NCBI GenBank assembly: GCA_963756815.1
Contig: CAVWPR010000004.1
Coordinates: 124,001 to 188,000 of the forward strand
DNA from: JAENVU01 sp963756815
Lineage (GTDB): Bacteria; Actinomycetota; Acidimicrobiia; IMCC26256; JAENVU01
Direction: 5' to 3'
DNA length: 64,000 bases
The notes under the pieces are model-generated. The model made no database searches. It worked only from the letters and a program-made list of their open reading frames with translations, and was not told the origin of the DNA. Of the stretch, positions 54,074 to 61,931 are shown piece by piece. Position numbers and translations under genes: made by a program. The stretch's first letter is position 1; each line of letters begins with the position of its first letter.

Positions 54074-55069
54074 TCACGCGCCCGAGAGCGCGTCCAGGAG
54101 CTCACGCTGGATCGCCAGCCGGTCGCCGACCGTCGAGATGCCCGCGGGCCCCGAGAGGTTCACCCCCGCGAACCAACCGCTGTGCATCAACTCGGACGCG
54201 TGGTGGGCAGCACGCCGCATGCCCTCACGGTGTGGGGACGCAGCCGTGGCCACCGCCGCGAGCATGCCGGTCGGCAGCCGGAGCCCCGGGAAGCGGTCCA
54301 GGCGCGCCGCGGATGCCGCGTCGACGACCACCGGAACCGGCGCGATCAGTGGCACCGTCGCGCCGGCGTCGCGGCAGCGGCGAGCGAAGGCGATCAGCTC
54401 CGCGGCGTCACCGCCGTGGTTCAGGAAGACCATCGAGGCGCCGGCCCGCTCCTTGGCGAGGAGCCGGTCGACCCGGGGCCCGGGGCTCGCCGGTGACTCC
54501 GCCGCGCTCGCACGCGCGCCGGTCGCGATCGCGATCGCGAGGAGGTCGAACGCCTCTCCACCCCAGCGTGGATGTCGGTCGACGCCGAGCGCCCTCGGGT
54601 GATCACCGGTCACGCAGTGGACCACGGACGCGCCCGCCTCGACCAGCGCCCGGATGTCTTCGCGCATCTGCGCCGGCACGCGGTCCCGGCCGGTGACGGT
54701 TGCGATCGCGGGGACGCCGGCCGCGCCGAGGAGCCGGACGACCTCCGAGATCGCCAGATGGCCGGCGTCGTCGATCCGGTGGTCGGCGTGCTCGCCGATG
54801 AGCGCGGTCGCCCCCGCCAGCACGGACGCGGTGTCGCTCCAGAGCGTTCGGAGGTCGCCGGTGAAGCCCGGGGGCTCGCGAACGTCGACGACGATCGGCG
54901 GCACGACCGTCGGCGGTCTCGCCGGACCGGGCGCCGCGGGTGGTCGCCACAGGTGGTGTCCGGCGACGAAGGGGCACGGGCGATCACCGACCTCGCACCG
55001 TCCATCCGGTTGCGTGCCGCCGCACGGCCCGAAGGTCATGTCCTTCGGACACGAACCGGGCTCACCCAC
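54074..55069 (-). CDS. MTHFR-like TIM barrel with N-terminal cysteine-rich MetV-type motif
   Basis: 331 residues. The N-terminus carries a cysteine cluster, CPKDMTFGPCGG ... GRCEVGDRPCPF, of the kind found in MTHFR-associated C-terminal domains (MetV-like), here at the front of the protein. The rest resembles the methylenetetrahydrofolate-reductase barrel (LISEV-like HLAISEVVRLLGAAGVPAIATVTGRDRV, HCVTGDHPRALG, FLNHGGDAAELIAF, VPLIAPVPVV). GTG 55069 overlaps the methyltransferase stop by 8 bases. It may make or use methyl-THF through metal and F420 or flavin chemistry; function inferred only. Confidence 0.72.
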   Translation of the reverse strand: MGEPGSCPKDMTFGPCGGTQPDGRCEVGDRPCPFVAGHHLWRPPAAPGPARPPTVVPPIVVDVREPPGFTGDLRTLWSDTASVLAGATALIGEHADHRIDDAGHLAISEVVRLLGAAGVPAIATVTGRDRVPAQMREDIRALVEAGASVVHCVTGDHPRALGVDRHPRWGGEAFDLLAIAIATGARASAAESPASPGPRVDRLLAKERAGASMVFLNHGGDAAELIAFARRCRDAGATVPLIAPVPVVVDAASAARLDRFPGLRLPTGMLAAVATAASPHREGMRRAAHHASELMHSGWFAGVNLSGPAGISTVGDRLAIQRELLDALSGA

Positions 55070-55766
55070 GGTGTGCGACGACTGCCCATGGCGACAGTCG
55101 CTGCTCGGCGATGGCATCCGCGACCTCTCGTTCGGAGCGACTCGCGGCGGCGTCCCGGTCGGTCGCGTCGTACCGGTCCTGGGCGGCGGCCCAGCGCGGC
55201 GGCGTCGACATGGTGATCTCCACGGCCGCGCTCGGCTCGAGCCCTTCCTCCTGCAGGAGCGCAGCCAGCGCCGCGAACGTGGGAAACGTGCTCCCCCCGG
55301 CGTGGACCGGCTCCGTGCCGGTGCTGCAGTACTCGATGACACCGGCGCGCGCCGCGAGGCGCGCGGCTTCGCGTGCGATCGCGCCCGGTGCATCGACGAC
55401 GGAGAGGACACCGAGCACCAGGGCAAGATCGAAGGCGTCGGATCGCAACGGCGTGGACGCGGCGTCGGCGCGTGCGACAGTGAGACCGAAGAGGTTCGCG
55501 GATCCGGTCGTGGCGCCGGCGGCCGGCTCGAGCACGATCGGACGGCAACCGTACCGATGGGCGAGCCACGCGGCCGGTCCGCCGAGGCCGGTTCCCAGAT
55601 CGACGACGCGCGTCGCCGGTGAGACGGCACACTCCTCGGCGATCCACGCCAGCGCCGCCGGGTTTCCCGAGCCCCGACACGCGGCCGCGATCCGCACGTC
55701 GAGCGCAGCGGCGTCCAGCCGCGCCGCGGTCTCGCGGGCGACCCCGTCGAACTCCGAATCCGTCAC
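55062..55766 (-). CDS. Class I SAM-dependent methyltransferase
   Basis: 234 residues from GTG 55766. Motif I VVDLGTGLGGPAAWLAHRYG, motif II IVLEPAAGA, LPLR-type motif at STPLRSDAFDLALVLGVLSVV. Substrate unknown. A longer start (55904) would add 46 low-complexity residues. It is translationally coupled to the MTHFR-like gene downstream, so it may pass or accept methyl groups in the same pathway. Confidence 0.78.
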   Translation of the reverse strand: MTDSEFDGVARETAARLDAAALDVRIAAACRGSGNPAALAWIAEECAVSPATRVVDLGTGLGGPAAWLAHRYGCRPIVLEPAAGATTGSANLFGLTVARADAASTPLRSDAFDLALVLGVLSVVDAPGAIAREAARLAARAGVIEYCSTGTEPVHAGGSTFPTFAALAALLQEEGLEPSAAVEITMSTPPRWAAAQDRYDATDRDAAASRSEREVADAIAEQRLSPWAVVAHRG

Positions 55767-55968
55767 CCGGGCCGCGGACGGTGCCCGCACCTGCCGCACA
55801 CCACGTTCGCCGTCCTCCGCCTCGTCGGTGCCGTCATCCTCACTACCCCGGTCGTGGAGCGCTCGAAACGCGGCCCGCCGCCGGTCGCGGGGCACGTGGT
55901 ACAACTCGAGCCGGCGAGCTCACGGGATCGCACCCGCCGCCGCGCCTCAGTGACCGAAGGAGTCCCCG

Positions 55969-57255
55969 ATGACCGCGACCGCACCTTCCGCCCCCACGGA
56001 CCACTTCACGATCATCTCGTCGGACAGCCACGCCGGCGCGTCGCACGCGACGTACCGCGAGTACCTCGACCCGGCGTACCTCGAGGACTTCGACGCGTGG
56101 CGAAACAAGTACAAGAACCCGTACAAGGACCTCGCGCCCGGTGACGACCGGCGGAAGCGCAACTGGGACGACGAGATGCGCAACTCCCAGCAGGAGGCCG
56201 ACGGCGTGGTCGGCGAAGTCGTCTTCCCGAACACCGTCCCGCCGTTCTTCCCGAGCTTCGTGCTCTTCGCGCCACCACCCGCGCCGGAGGACTACCCGCA
56301 CCGGCTCGCCGGGATCCGCGCGCACAACCGGTGGCTGAAGGACTGGTGCGACGAGTTTCCCGAGCGGCGCGCCGGCGTGGGCCAGATCTTCCTCAACGAC
56401 ATCGACGACGCGATCGAGGACGTGCACTGGATCAAGGAGCACGGCCTGCGCGGCGGCATCCTCCTGCCGGCGGTCCCGCCCGACGTGAAGTGGGTCAAGC
56501 CCCTCTACGACCCCGAGTACGACCGGCTGTGGGAGGTCATCGAGGAGCTCGAGATCCCGGTCAACGCCCACGGTGGCACCGGCGTGCCCGACTACGGCAA
56601 GTACCCCACGTCGATGCTGCTCTACATCATGGAGGCGAGCTTCTACTCACAGCGCCCGTTCGTGCAGCTCGTGCTGTCCGGCGTGTTCGACCGGTTCCCG
56701 AACCTGAAGTTCGTCATGACCGAGAACGGCTGCGCATGGCTGCCGGGTCTCATCGCCCACATGGACGGGATGCTGAAGTCGATCCGCGGCGGCGGTGCCG
56801 TCGGCGAGATCCGGTACACGGCGGACGAGCGCAAGGGCTCCCTGCTCGCGTCGGAGGCGTTCACGCAGAACTGCTGGATGGGCGTGAGCCAGCCCGGCAT
56901 GGCCGACGCCAAGACGATGCCCTTCGTCGGTGAGGACCGGTTCATGTGGGGCAGCGACTACCCGCACGACGAGGGCACCTACCCGCACTCGCGCGAGGCG
57001 ATCCGTTCCCGCTTCCACCAGCTGACGCCGGACGTGAAGTACAAGATCCTGGGCGCCAACGCGGCCGCGCTCTACGACTTCGACATCGACGCACTCGGCG
57101 CGCTCGCGGCCGAGGTGGGGCCGACCGTCGCCGAGCTCGCCGAGCCGCTCCGCGAGCTGCCGGAGAACCCGAGTCAGGGCCTCGCGCGTGGCTACGCCGC
57201 GAAGGACAGCGGCGACAAGGTCCTCTCCACCGACATGGACGCCGCCGCCCTCTGA
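55969..57255 (+). CDS. Amidohydrolase-2 family metal-dependent hydrolase
   Basis: 428 residues. ISSDSHAG (His ligand region), HGLRGGILLPAVPP, NAHGGTGVPDYG, FPNLKFVMTENGCAW, and FMWGSDYPHDEGTYPHSR near the C-terminus carry the zinc ligands and catalytic Asp of PF04909-type decarboxylases/hydrolases. Related actinobacterial genes sit in sterol and aromatic catabolic loci. GAAGGAG 6 bases before ATG 55969 is a strong start. Confidence 0.9.
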   Translation: MTATAPSAPTDHFTIISSDSHAGASHATYREYLDPAYLEDFDAWRNKYKNPYKDLAPGDDRRKRNWDDEMRNSQQEADGVVGEVVFPNTVPPFFPSFVLFAPPPAPEDYPHRLAGIRAHNRWLKDWCDEFPERRAGVGQIFLNDIDDAIEDVHWIKEHGLRGGILLPAVPPDVKWVKPLYDPEYDRLWEVIEELEIPVNAHGGTGVPDYGKYPTSMLLYIMEASFYSQRPFVQLVLSGVFDRFPNLKFVMTENGCAWLPGLIAHMDGMLKSIRGGGAVGEIRYTADERKGSLLASEAFTQNCWMGVSQPGMADAKTMPFVGEDRFMWGSDYPHDEGTYPHSREAIRSRFHQLTPDVKYKILGANAAALYDFDIDALGALAAEVGPTVAELAEPLRELPENPSQGLARGYAAKDSGDKVLSTDMDAAAL

Positions 57256-57276
57256 ACCGGGAGCTCGTCGCGCCCT

Positions 57277-58335
57277 TCAGTCGAGGGCGGACGCGAGGTC
57301 CGACAGCGGGAGCACGTTCACCGCGTCCGCCATCATGTCGGCGGCACAGCCGTTCTTGAAGAACGCGAACGACGTGCCGGTCGCGGGGTCGGCCCACGCC
57401 ACCTGGAGGAACGCGCCGGCGTGCCCGAACGCGCCGGGCGAGCAGTCGCGACCGAAGACGGCGTAGCGGAGCTGGTGCATCCCGTCGTCGCCGGCGAGCA
57501 CCAGGCCGAGACTCCGGTTGACGGGCACGTGCAGCAGCGGATCCTCGTAGCGGGTACGGATGTTCGTCGTCGCGTCGTCGAGCACCGCGGTGTCCCAGAC
57601 GCCGCCGGGGTTGGTGAGGAGGCCTTGGTAGAAGCCGGTCATCGTCGCCGCCGTCATCAGTCCGCCGCCCCCTGGCACACCGACGGCGCGCACCGCGGGG
57701 TCGTTCGCGATGCCGATGATGTCGATGTCGGCGGGATCGTCCGGGAGCTCGCCGATGAGGACGGCGTCGACGACGTCGCCCTGGTCCGCCGGCGGGATCC
57801 CGAGCAGTCGTGGGAGGCCGAGGGGGGTGCTGATGCGCTGCTCGAGCGCGTCCGGGTAGTCCAGCCCGGTGAGACGTTCGACGATGTCGACGAGCACCCA
57901 GTGCGCGGAGAGGGCGTGGTACTCGAAGCGCGATCCCGGCTCCCATTCCAGCGTCCAGTCCGCGAACGCCGCGCGGCGTGCGGCGGGATCGCCTCCGGCC
58001 ATGGGGTCGAGCGGCGCGTTGGGGAATCCCGCCGTGTGCAGCATGACCTGCTCGACGGTGATCGCGTCCTTGCCGTGCGTCGCGAACTCGGGCACCAGCT
58101 CGACGACACGCTGCGCGGCGTCGACCGACCCGTCGCCGATCAGCAACCACATCATCGACGCCACGATGGGCTTCGTGGCCGAGAAGACACAGAACCGGGA
58201 GTCACCGGTCGCGGTGCCGAACGTCTCGAACGCGAGGAGCTCGCCGTCCCGTTCCACCGCGAGCTGACACGCCGGGGTCTTCCCCTCGGTGACCAGGGCC
58301 TCGGCGCGACCGAGGAGCTCGTCGAGGCTGCTCAT
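57277..58335 (-). CDS. Serine hydrolase (class C beta-lactamase-like esterase)
   Basis: 352 residues. The SxxK motif is FSATKPIV near residue 52. The second motif is FEYHALSAHW (Tyr of YxN/YxS). Late GAFGHAGAFLQVAWADP fits the HxG motif. These act as esterases or DD-peptidases; no signal peptide is seen, so cytoplasmic esterase is likely. The Ddn-type reductase gene ends 4 bases upstream, forming an operon. Confidence 0.85.
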   Translation of the reverse strand: MSSLDELLGRAEALVTEGKTPACQLAVERDGELLAFETFGTATGDSRFCVFSATKPIVASMMWLLIGDGSVDAAQRVVELVPEFATHGKDAITVEQVMLHTAGFPNAPLDPMAGGDPAARRAAFADWTLEWEPGSRFEYHALSAHWVLVDIVERLTGLDYPDALEQRISTPLGLPRLLGIPPADQGDVVDAVLIGELPDDPADIDIIGIANDPAVRAVGVPGGGGLMTAATMTGFYQGLLTNPGGVWDTAVLDDATTNIRTRYEDPLLHVPVNRSLGLVLAGDDGMHQLRYAVFGRDCSPGAFGHAGAFLQVAWADPATGTSFAFFKNGCAADMMADAVNVLPLSDLASALD

Positions 58336-58339
58336 CCGC

Positions 58340-58693
58340 TCAGACTCCCACTCGACCGTCCGCGAGGTCGAGTGCGACCGGTAGTGCGCGTTCGCGCCAC
58401 TCGGTGAGGTCCCCTCCGGAGCGCGGCTGGTACTTGTCGAACACGAGCGTCCGGGCACGCGCGTCCTCGTCGGCATCCTCGATCACGCGCCCGGTCGCGC
58501 GGTGCTCCTCGCCGTCGATCTCCACGAGGACCCTCGGCTCGGCGACGAGGTTCTGCACCCAGTCGGACCTCCGGCCGCCGCCGGCGAGCAGGTAGAGCAC
58601 GCCCGGTGCGGCGGCGTACCAGATCTCGATGCGGTGAGGATTCCCCGTCCGCCGCCCCGTCGTCGTCAGGTAGCAGTAATCGTCGTCGGCCAT
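58340..58693 (-). CDS. F420-dependent (Ddn-family) nitroreductase
   Basis: 117 residues: DDYCYLTTTGRRTGNPHRIEIWY, GVLYLLAGGGRRSDWVQNL and EPRVLVEI are the split-barrel Ddn signatures, with the F420-binding Tyr/Trp region. It reduces quinones or nitro compounds with F420H2. ATG 58693 is selected by GGGAG 7 bases upstream. Divergent from the MFS gene by 67 bases. Confidence 0.88.
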   Translation of the reverse strand: MADDDYCYLTTTGRRTGNPHRIEIWYAAAPGVLYLLAGGGRRSDWVQNLVAEPRVLVEIDGEEHRATGRVIEDADEDARARTLVFDKYQPRSGGDLTEWRERALPVALDLADGRVGV

Positions 58694-58755
58694 GTGCATC
58701 TCCCGATGAACTTCGCACGACCCGGAATCATCCGGCTCGGCGGCGGGTTGGCGAT

Positions 58756-58773
58756 GTTCGATGAGCATCGAAC
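58756..58773. promoter_or_regulatory. Perfect palindromic operator GTTCGATG-AG-CATCGAAC
   Basis: 8-bp perfect arms, 2-base spacer. It overlaps the start codon of the MFS gene (ATG 58761) and lies 62 bases from the divergent reductase start. The ArsR-family regulator at the end of the MFS operon is the obvious candidate to bind it. Confidence 0.65.
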
Positions 58774-60379
58774 TTGACTCCATCCCCTCCGAATCCCACT
58801 TCGATCGGGAGCTCGACCGCCAGGAGCGCCCGACCGATCGAGACTACGAGCGCCGGTGGTGGACGCTCGGCGTGCTGTGCCTCAGCCTCGTGATGATCGT
58901 CATGGCCAACGCCAGCCTCAACGTGGCGTTGCCGACGCTGGCCGAGAGCCTCCACACCGGAGCGAGCGGCCTGCAATGGATCGTCGACGCGTACTCGCTC
59001 GTGTTCGCGGGTCTGCTGCTGACCGCCGGATCGCTCGGTGACCGCTACGGACGGCGTCTCGCGCTCAACGGCGGGTTGATCCTGTTCGGCGCCGCGTCGC
59101 TCTTCGCGATGACGTCGAGCTCGGCCGGTGCCGTGATCGGAGCGCGTGCGGTGATGGGCGTGGGTGCGGCGTTCGTGATGCCGGCGACGTTGTCGATCCT
59201 CGCCCACGTGTTCCCGCCGAACGAACGTCCTCGCGCGATCGCGATCTGGGCCGGGTTCGCCGGCGTCGGCGTGGCGATGGGCGGCGTCGTCAGCGGCGCC
59301 TTGCTCGAGCAGTTCTGGTGGGGATCGATCTTCCTCATCAACGTCGTCGTCGTGGTGGCCGCGCTGGTGGCGGGGTTCTTCCTCATCCCGCGCTCACGCG
59401 AGAAGATCCACGCGCCGCTGGACCCGCTCGGCGCGGTCCTGTCGATCGGAGGACTGAGCGCGCTGGTCTACGGCATCATCGAGGCGCCCGACCACGGATG
59501 GGGATCGACGCAGACGTTGGTCACGTTCGCGATCGCGCTCGTGGTGATCGCCGGGTTCGTCGCGTGGGAGCTCAGGGCCGAGGAGCCGATGCTCGACCTC
59601 GGCTACTTCCGCAACCCGCGGTTCACGGCCGCGACCGCCGCGATCAGCCTCGTGTTCTTCGCCATGTTCGGCTCGTACTTCCTCTTCACCCAATACCTGC
59701 AGTTCGTGCACGGCTACTCGCCGCTGTCCGCGGGCGTGCGCATCCTGCCGTGGGCGCTTGCGTATCTCGTGGCCGCGATGCGGTCGGCCAAGCTGGTCGA
59801 GCGCTTCGGCCAGCGGACGGTCGTGGCGTCGGGTCTCACCATCGCGGGCGTGGGGATCGCGCTGCTGGCCCTCACGAGCAGCGTGACCGCGAGCTACTGG
59901 TGGTTCGCGCTGGCCGTCGTGGTGCAGGCGCTCGGCATGGGCATCACCACCGCGCCGTCGACCGGCGCCATCATGCGGTCGCTGCCCCTGCACAAGGCCG
60001 GGGTCGGCTCTGCCGTGAACGACACCACCCGTGAGCTCGGCGGTGCGCTGGGCGTGGCGGTGATGGGCAGCCTGGTCGCGTCGCAGTTCCGCAGCTCGAT
60101 GGTGGACGCGGCCGGCGCGCTGCCGGCCAGGGCATCGCACTCCCTCGCCGACGCGCTGCAGTCCGGCGCGGCGACGGGGGCGCGCGCGGCGCCGAGATCG
60201 TGCACCTCGCGAGGACCGCGTTCGTCGACGCGTTCACCTCGACCCTCTGGGTGGGAGCGATCGTCGTCGTGGTGGCGTCGGCGATCGTCGCCTGGCTGCT
60301 GCGCCCGAAGGCGACGGCAAAGGCCGACGCGATGGTCGCGGCCGAGGAGGCGAGACTCAGCGTCGAGCCCGCGACATGA
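58761..60379 (+). CDS. MFS transporter, EmrB/QacA (DHA2, 14-helix) family, one frameshift
   Basis: About 539 residues. WWTLGVLCLSLVMIVMANASLNVALP opens helix 1; QWIVDAYSLVFAGLLLTAGSLGDRYGRR is motif D1/A; GFAGVGVAMGGVVSGALL is the antiporter motif C region. The frame shifts near 60190 and resumes as EIVHLARTAFVDAFTSTLW to the stop at 60377-60379, which overlaps ATG 60376 of the ArsR gene. Exports drugs or metabolites by proton antiport. Its promoter carries a palindrome. Confidence 0.86.
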
Positions 60380-60687
60380 TGGAAGGCGTGGAGCACCTGG
60401 AGGGGCCGACTCGAGCCGAGCTCGACCTCGTCGAGGTGCTCCAGGCCCTCGCCGATCCCGTCCGCTTGCAGATCGTGCGCGTCCTCGCGGACGCCGACGG
60501 TGCGATCGCGTGCCACGAGATCCCGATCCCCGTCGCCAAGTCGACGGGTTCGCACCACCTCAAGGTGCTCCGCGAGGCCGGGGTCGTCAGTGCCGAGGTC
60601 GAGGGCACGCGCAAGTACCACACGTTGCGCCGCGCCGATCTCGACGCCCGCTTCCCCGGCCTCCTCGACAGCGTGCTCGCCGACTGA
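60376..60687 (+). CDS. ArsR-family transcriptional regulator
   Basis: 103 residues, a winged helix: ELDLVEVLQALADPVRLQIVRVL, then VAKSTGSHHLKVLREAGVVSAEVEGTRKYHTLR. No CxC metal site in the recognition helix, so it probably responds to an organic ligand. Coupled to the MFS gene by ATGA. Likely represses its own operon through the palindrome at 58756. Confidence 0.88.
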   Translation: MMEGVEHLEGPTRAELDLVEVLQALADPVRLQIVRVLADADGAIACHEIPIPVAKSTGSHHLKVLREAGVVSAEVEGTRKYHTLRRADLDARFPGLLDSVLAD

Positions 60688-60722
60688 TCGCGCGGTACCG
60701 GCGGCCGACGATCACCCGTGCG

Positions 60723-61583
60723 TCACCCGAGTGCGGCACGCAGCTGACGGATCCAGCCGCGCGCCATGGCGGCGCCGTTCGGGAGATCGTCGCCCGGCTC
60801 ACAGCGCCACGCGATGGCCAACGCGAGCGTGAGCATCCAGCAGTCGCGGACCAGCGTCGGATCGGCGCCGGCATAGCGCGCCGCCACCGCGATCGGCGGC
60901 CCGGTCGGGTCGACGGTCGCGTGGGCGATGTCGAACTCGACGGGCCCGCGACAGCACGTCTCGAGGTCGACGAAGAGCAGGCCGCCCCGCGTCCTGAGCA
61001 CGTTGCCCGGGTGCGGCTCGCCGTGCAACAGCTGCTCGGGCGCACCTCGGTCGACGACCGCACGACTCATGGCCGTCAACGTCGTGGCCACCAGCGCACG
61101 GTCGGCGCCGGCAATCACGGGGTTGTCGGCGGGATCGTCGACGAGACGCCGGGCCTCATCGACCCGATCCGTGAAGTGCGGCAGCCGGGCGCCGGTCGGA
61201 TCCACCTGCCGCATGCCGGCGTGGAGACGCGCCAACGCGTCCGCGTATTCGTCGGGCGCGATCGCCGAAGGCGAGACAGGTTCGTGGTAGGTCCACAGGG
61301 TGACCACGAAGTCGTCCCGGTCGTACACACGCGCTTCGACCCGAGGATCGAGGGTCGCGAGCGGCGCGTCGCCGTCGGCGAGACGTCGGGCGACGTCGAT
61401 CTCGAACGCGGCGCCGTCCCGCCGCGCACGAGGCGCGACGCGTGCGAGCACGTCACACGGCCGGAGGAGCACTGCGAGGCGGTTGGAGTCGTTCAGCACC
61501 ACCGCTTCGTCCACTCGTAGACCGCACGAAACGGCGACCGACCGGCACGCGGCGACCGCTCGGGGAAGCTCGGCGACGTCCAC
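60723..61583 (-). CDS. Aminoglycoside-phosphotransferase-like kinase
   Basis: 286 residues. The catalytic loop is LLHGEPHPGNVLRT (HGxxxxxN with Glu in place of Asp) and the metal site LLFVDLETC. This fold phosphorylates small alcohols; HGExH variants are common among actinobacterial members of unknown substrate. GTG 61583 is preceded by TACAGT at 6 bases. Confidence 0.82.
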   Translation of the reverse strand: MDVAELPRAVAACRSVAVSCGLRVDEAVVLNDSNRLAVLLRPCDVLARVAPRARRDGAAFEIDVARRLADGDAPLATLDPRVEARVYDRDDFVVTLWTYHEPVSPSAIAPDEYADALARLHAGMRQVDPTGARLPHFTDRVDEARRLVDDPADNPVIAGADRALVATTLTAMSRAVVDRGAPEQLLHGEPHPGNVLRTRGGLLFVDLETCCRGPVEFDIAHATVDPTGPPIAVAARYAGADPTLVRDCWMLTLALAIAWRCEPGDDLPNGAAMARGWIRQLRAALG

Positions 61584-61589
61584 GGCGGC

Positions 61590-61595
61590 ACTGTA
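61590..61595 (-). promoter_or_regulatory. Leaderless -10 element (TACAGT)
   Basis: Minus strand TACAGT, 6 bases, GTG 61583; no ribosome-binding site. Confidence 0.45.
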
Positions 61596-61629
61596 GAGAG
61601 CCGGCCGCTGCGTACGAGTCGGTGGTGCG

Positions 61630-61734
61630 TCACCCGTCGAGCCGCTGATCCTCCAACCAGGCCCGGAACAGGTCGGTCCAGCCGTCGGACGGGAGAGCCT
61701 GGCGCACCATCCCGAAGCCGTGTCCGCCCTTCAT
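61630..61734 (-). pseudogene. C-terminal stub of an alpha/beta hydrolase
   Basis: A 34-residue frame: MKGGHGFGMVRQALPSDGW followed by TDLFRAWLEDQRLDG. HGFG followed by W..L..AWLE is the usual end of dienelactone-hydrolase-like alpha/beta hydrolases, with the catalytic His. The body of the gene is absent; bases upstream do not continue it in any frame. Confidence 0.5.
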
Positions 61735-61819
61735 GCCTGCGTTCTACCCCATTGCCAGATCCGCTCTCCTGCTCGACCGGCGGCGGGCCATCGACCCGGC
61801 GAACGGATCCCGACGTGAT

Positions 61820-61915
61820 CGGCCGAGTGCCGGCGGTACGAGCGCGAGTGGTGGAACTACGCGCTGCAGCGACGAGCCCTACCCCGACACGTACTTCGAC
61901 TTCCCGATCCGGTAG
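61820..61915 (+). pseudogene. C-terminal stub of a VanX/DdpX-type D-Ala-D-Ala dipeptidase
   Basis: In two frames: RRYEREWWNYALQ, then DEPYPDTYFDFPIR and a stop. EWWxF/Y carries the catalytic Glu and PYPDTYFDFPV is the C-terminal signature of the M15 D-alanyl-D-alanine dipeptidases (family knowledge). The N-terminal domain with SxHxxGxAxD is missing. Faces the hydrolase stub; both are 3' ends only. Confidence 0.5.
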
Positions 61916-61931
61916 CACCCGGCGCGCCGGA

